33,515 nucleotides of DNA, from positions 1-33,515 of the forward strand of contig VGYT01000013.1 of NCBI GenBank assembly GCA_016872895.1. Direction: 5' to 3'. A program made the translations under genes and the position numbers. Shown here piece by piece: positions 31,560 through 33,515 of the stretch (position 1 is the first letter of the stretch; every line of letters starts with the position of its first letter). Origin of the DNA: Planctomycetota bacterium. Its GTDB lineage: Bacteria; Planctomycetota; Phycisphaerae; FEN-1346. The notes below the pieces were generated by a model. That model did no database searches and was not told the DNA's origin. It saw only the letters and a program-made list of their open reading frames with translations.

Positions 31560-31652
31560 GCGTTTGCTCCGGTGTTGTGCGCACCTTTTTAGCCCGCGTG
31601 CGCCGAGGCCGTCAAGTCTATTCGCCCGCGCGTTTACCAGTCGGCGTTCTTT

Positions 31653-31684
31653 TTGATTGAGGCCCCGCTGGCCGCCCTTATAAT
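31653..31684 (+). promoter_or_regulatory. Candidate promoter of the GH10-like gene
   Basis: TTGATT at 31653-31658 and a perfect TATAAT at 31679-31684 are 20 bp apart, wider than ideal. The -10 element is 55 bp before the GTG start and stands out in GC-rich sequence. Confidence 0.4.
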
Positions 31685-31738
31685 CACCGTTCTGAAATCG
31701 CGACCGGCGGCCGCACGCCGCCACCGGGAACCACCGAC

Positions 31739-33289
31739 GTGCTGACATTCCGTGTGCTCATCGACGGCAAGTCGCCCGCGGCGCTCGACCTGGACGCCAT
31801 GTACCTGACGAGCCAGGAGGGCCAGCCCATCCGCGCGCGGCTCCAGTACGCGGCCGAAACGGGCCTGCTGTTCTGCGACCGGCGGAGCCAGGGGCTGGGG
31901 TCGCTGAACATCCCCTGGCCGGTGCGCACGGGCGCGTGCGTGATGCTTCGGACGGCCCTGCTGCCGGACCGCGAGGAGCCGTACCTGCTGACGCTGGAAC
32001 TGGCCCGCGGGCGCATAGCCGACGTGTGGCGCAAGCGCGACGAGTGGGGGTACATGTACGGCGGCCCGTCGGAGGCGGTCGAGAAGGGCCTGCGCGAGGT
32101 CAAGCGGCTGCTCGCGCAGGCGCAGACGGTCCAGGACTCTGCGCGCGTGTCCGGCGACCTGGCGGAGGAGGCGCTGGCCCGCGCGGTCGCCCTGGGCGAG
32201 CAATTGGCCCTGGAAGACGCCGGCCACGGCCTGTCCTTGAGGCGGCGGCGGGGCGAACTCGGCAGGGTCGACGTCGGCTGCCACTGGGAGGTCTCCGACC
32301 GCCACGAGCGGGCCCAGCAGCGCTTCGGCGCCGCCTTCAACTGCGCCACGGTGCCCCTGGTGTGGCGCGCGATAGAGCCGCGAGAGCACGAGTATGAATG
32401 GAAATGGCACGATGACTGGATACAGTGGCTCGAGGCCAAGGGCGTCGCCATCTGCGGCGGGTCGCTCGTGCGGTTCACCCCCGCCCACCTCCCCGACTGG
32501 ATTTACGTCTGGGAGAACGACTTCGAGACCGTGCGGGACCTGGTGTTCGACCACATCGAGCAGTGCGTGCGGCGGTACCGCGGCCGCGTGGACTCGTGGG
32601 AGGCCGCCACGGGCCTCCACGTGGAGAACTGCCTGGGCTTCTCGCTCGACCGCCTCATCGAGGTCACGAGGGTCTGCTGCCACGCCGTCAAGCGCACCGA
32701 CGCGGCGGCGCAGGTCGTCCTGGACCTGGTGCAGCCCTGGGGCGAATACTACGCCCTGAACCAGCACTCAATATGGCCGTATCATTATGCGGAAATGTGT
32801 ATCAACGCCGGGGCCGTCTTCGACGCCGTCGGGCTCCAGGTGCTCCTGGGCGCCGCGGCGCCGGGCTGCCACGTGCGCGACCTCATGGAAATCTCGGACC
32901 TGCTGGACCGCTTCGGCGCACTCGGCAAGCCCCTCCACCTGACGGCCGTGGGCGTGCCGTCGGGCGGCGCGGCCGACCCGGCGGCAGCCCTCGGCGGCGC
33001 CGCGCACAAGCCCGGCGCGGGCGGCGCCTGGAACAAGCCCTGGGACGAGACCGTCCAGGCCGAGTGGCTCGCCGGCTTCTACCGCGTCGCCGTGTCGAAG
33101 CCCTTCGTCCACGCCGTCTCGTGGCGGGACTTCGCGGACCACCAGCCCCACGAACTGCCCCACGGCGGCCTTCTCAGGAAGGACCTGCACCCCAAGATCG
33201 CCTACCAGCGCCTGATGGCCCTGCGGCAGGAGATCTGGCCCCAGGCCGCCGGGGCCGACGAATCGAACGTCCTGTTTCCCGACACGTAG
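31739..33289 (+). CDS. GH10 xylanase-like protein lacking the catalytic glutamates
   Basis: A 516-residue protein. The N-terminal 180 residues are an unrecognised domain; the rest follows a GH10 barrel: [60 protein letters not shown] (residues 281-294), [12 protein letters not shown] (about 396-407) and VSWRDFADH. In active GH10 enzymes the fourth-strand motif is WDVVNE and the nucleophile motif is ITELD. Here they read WEAATG (G292 in place of the acid/base Glu) and LTAVG (A403 in place of the nucleophile). No signal peptide is visible. Xylanase activity is therefore unlikely; it may be a carbohydrate-binding or repurposed protein. It starts at a GTG with a weak upstream GGGA. It is divergent from purC. 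Confidence 0.75.
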   Translation: MLTFRVLIDGKSPAALDLDAMYLTSQEGQPIRARLQYAAETGLLFCDRRSQGLGSLNIPWPVRTGACVMLRTALLPDREEPYLLTLELARGRIADVWRKRDEWGYMYGGPSEAVEKGLREVKRLLAQAQTVQDSARVSGDLAEEALARAVALGEQLALEDAGHGLSLRRRRGELGRVDVGCHWEVSDRHERAQQRFGAAFNCATVPLVWRAIEPREHEYEWKWHDDWIQWLEAKGVAICGGSLVRFTPAHLPDWIYVWENDFETVRDLVFDHIEQCVRRYRGRVDSWEAATGLHVENCLGFSLDRLIEVTRVCCHAVKRTDAAAQVVLDLVQPWGEYYALNQHSIWPYHYAEMCINAGAVFDAVGLQVLLGAAAPGCHVRDLMEISDLLDRFGALGKPLHLTAVGVPSGGAADPAAALGGAAHKPGAGGAWNKPWDETVQAEWLAGFYRVAVSKPFVHAVSWRDFADHQPHELPHGGLLRKDLHPKIAYQRLMALRQEIWPQAAGADESNVLFPDT

Positions 33290-33346
33290 TTCTTGCAGGC
33301 CGGGATGGAGCCCGTCGGCGGCGTGCGCGATCCGGGGCCTATCGCG

Positions 33347-33389
33347 CCGCGCAAGCGCGGCGGCTAAACCGCGCAAGCGCGGCGGCTAA
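33347..33389. repeat. Two 22-bp tandem CGCGCAAGCGCGGCGGCTAA repeats
   Basis: CCGCGCAAGCGCGGCGGCTA is repeated at 33347 and 33369, each with an internal CGCG/CGCG hairpin. They sit between the GH10-like gene and the transposase remnant, next to the probable insertion sequence end. Confidence 0.75.
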
Positions 33390-33398
33390 GAAGCTGTT

Positions 33399-33515
33399 TC
33401 ACAGCCCTCCGGTCACTTGCCGGAGGCGGTTGAAGCAAATGATGCTGGCGGCCAGATCGTGAAACGCCTGAAAATGTTTGCCCCAACGCTCGTAACAAAA
33501 CTTGATGCGTCGGAA
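33399..33515 (-). mobile_element. IS5-like transposase, 3' end (rest outside window)
   Basis: The last 38 codons and stop of a minus-strand reading frame are visible. The peptide (FRRIKFCYERWGKHFQAFHD, then LAASIICFNRLRQ) has the C-terminal look of IS5-family DDE transposases, where an RRI...YERR-type block is followed by a hydrophobic helix ending in ICxxRL. The rest of the element lies beyond base 33515, so completeness cannot be judged. The probable element end is near 33390, adjacent to the tandem repeats. Confidence 0.6.

Overview
The window is GC-rich bacterial chromosome, with dense coding, frequent GTG/TTG starts and many short palindromic repeats between and inside genes. The gene set is an exosortase/PEP-CTERM system with a Wza-type exporter and a Wzc-type chain-length protein, a helix-turn-helix protein with a membrane tail, an OmpA lipoprotein, and atypical glycoside hydrolase-like proteins. 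Together these suggest a planctomycete, probably Phycisphaerae-like. That placement is inferred from content; no rRNA or marker phylogeny is available here.

Layout. 1-714: 3' part of murD (cell wall). 907-4017: large GH106-like glycosidase. 4150-18307: plus-strand exosortase/exopolysaccharide operon with a strong sigma70-like promoter at 4150-4177. Its genes are the Wza/SLBB export lipoprotein, exosortase, EpsI with an enlarged membrane part, a giant TPR protein, a Wzz/BY-kinase chain-length protein, and a polytopic protein ending in a VanZ domain. 18413-19020: minus-strand RHH/PIN toxin-antitoxin pair with a palindromic operator. 19377-20357: minus-strand PEP-CTERM protein, the likely exosortase substrate, with its own promoter and a leader of about 220 nt. 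20358-21509: gene-free stretch of 1.15 kb holding a 174-bp MITE-like element with perfect 30-bp terminal inverted repeats and an A-tract region flanked by two DnaA-box-like sites. 21510-22910: uvrC without its C-terminal HhH part. 23039-25423: unknown polytopic membrane protein. 25675-26964: small membrane-anchored protein and HTH-plus-TM protein. 27139-27945: OmpA lipoprotein. 28032-29252: N-anchored protein of unknown family. 29466-31559: aroC and purC. 31739-33289: GH10-like protein lacking both catalytic glutamates. 33399-33515: 3' end of an IS5-like transposase cut by the window edge.

How it works together. The 4-18 kb operon has the parts for exporting an extracellular polysaccharide and for cutting and anchoring PEP-CTERM proteins in the envelope; the downstream PEP-CTERM gene is a natural client. 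No glycosyltransferase lies in the operon, so glycan synthesis must be encoded elsewhere.

The most unusual feature is the repeat load. At least six palindromic repeat families occur here, several shared between distant loci. They lie between the exosortase genes, in the leaders of the exporter and exosortase genes, inside reading frames (murD, the glycosidase, the VanZ-domain protein), and at gene ends, where they supply stop codons or C-terminal tails.
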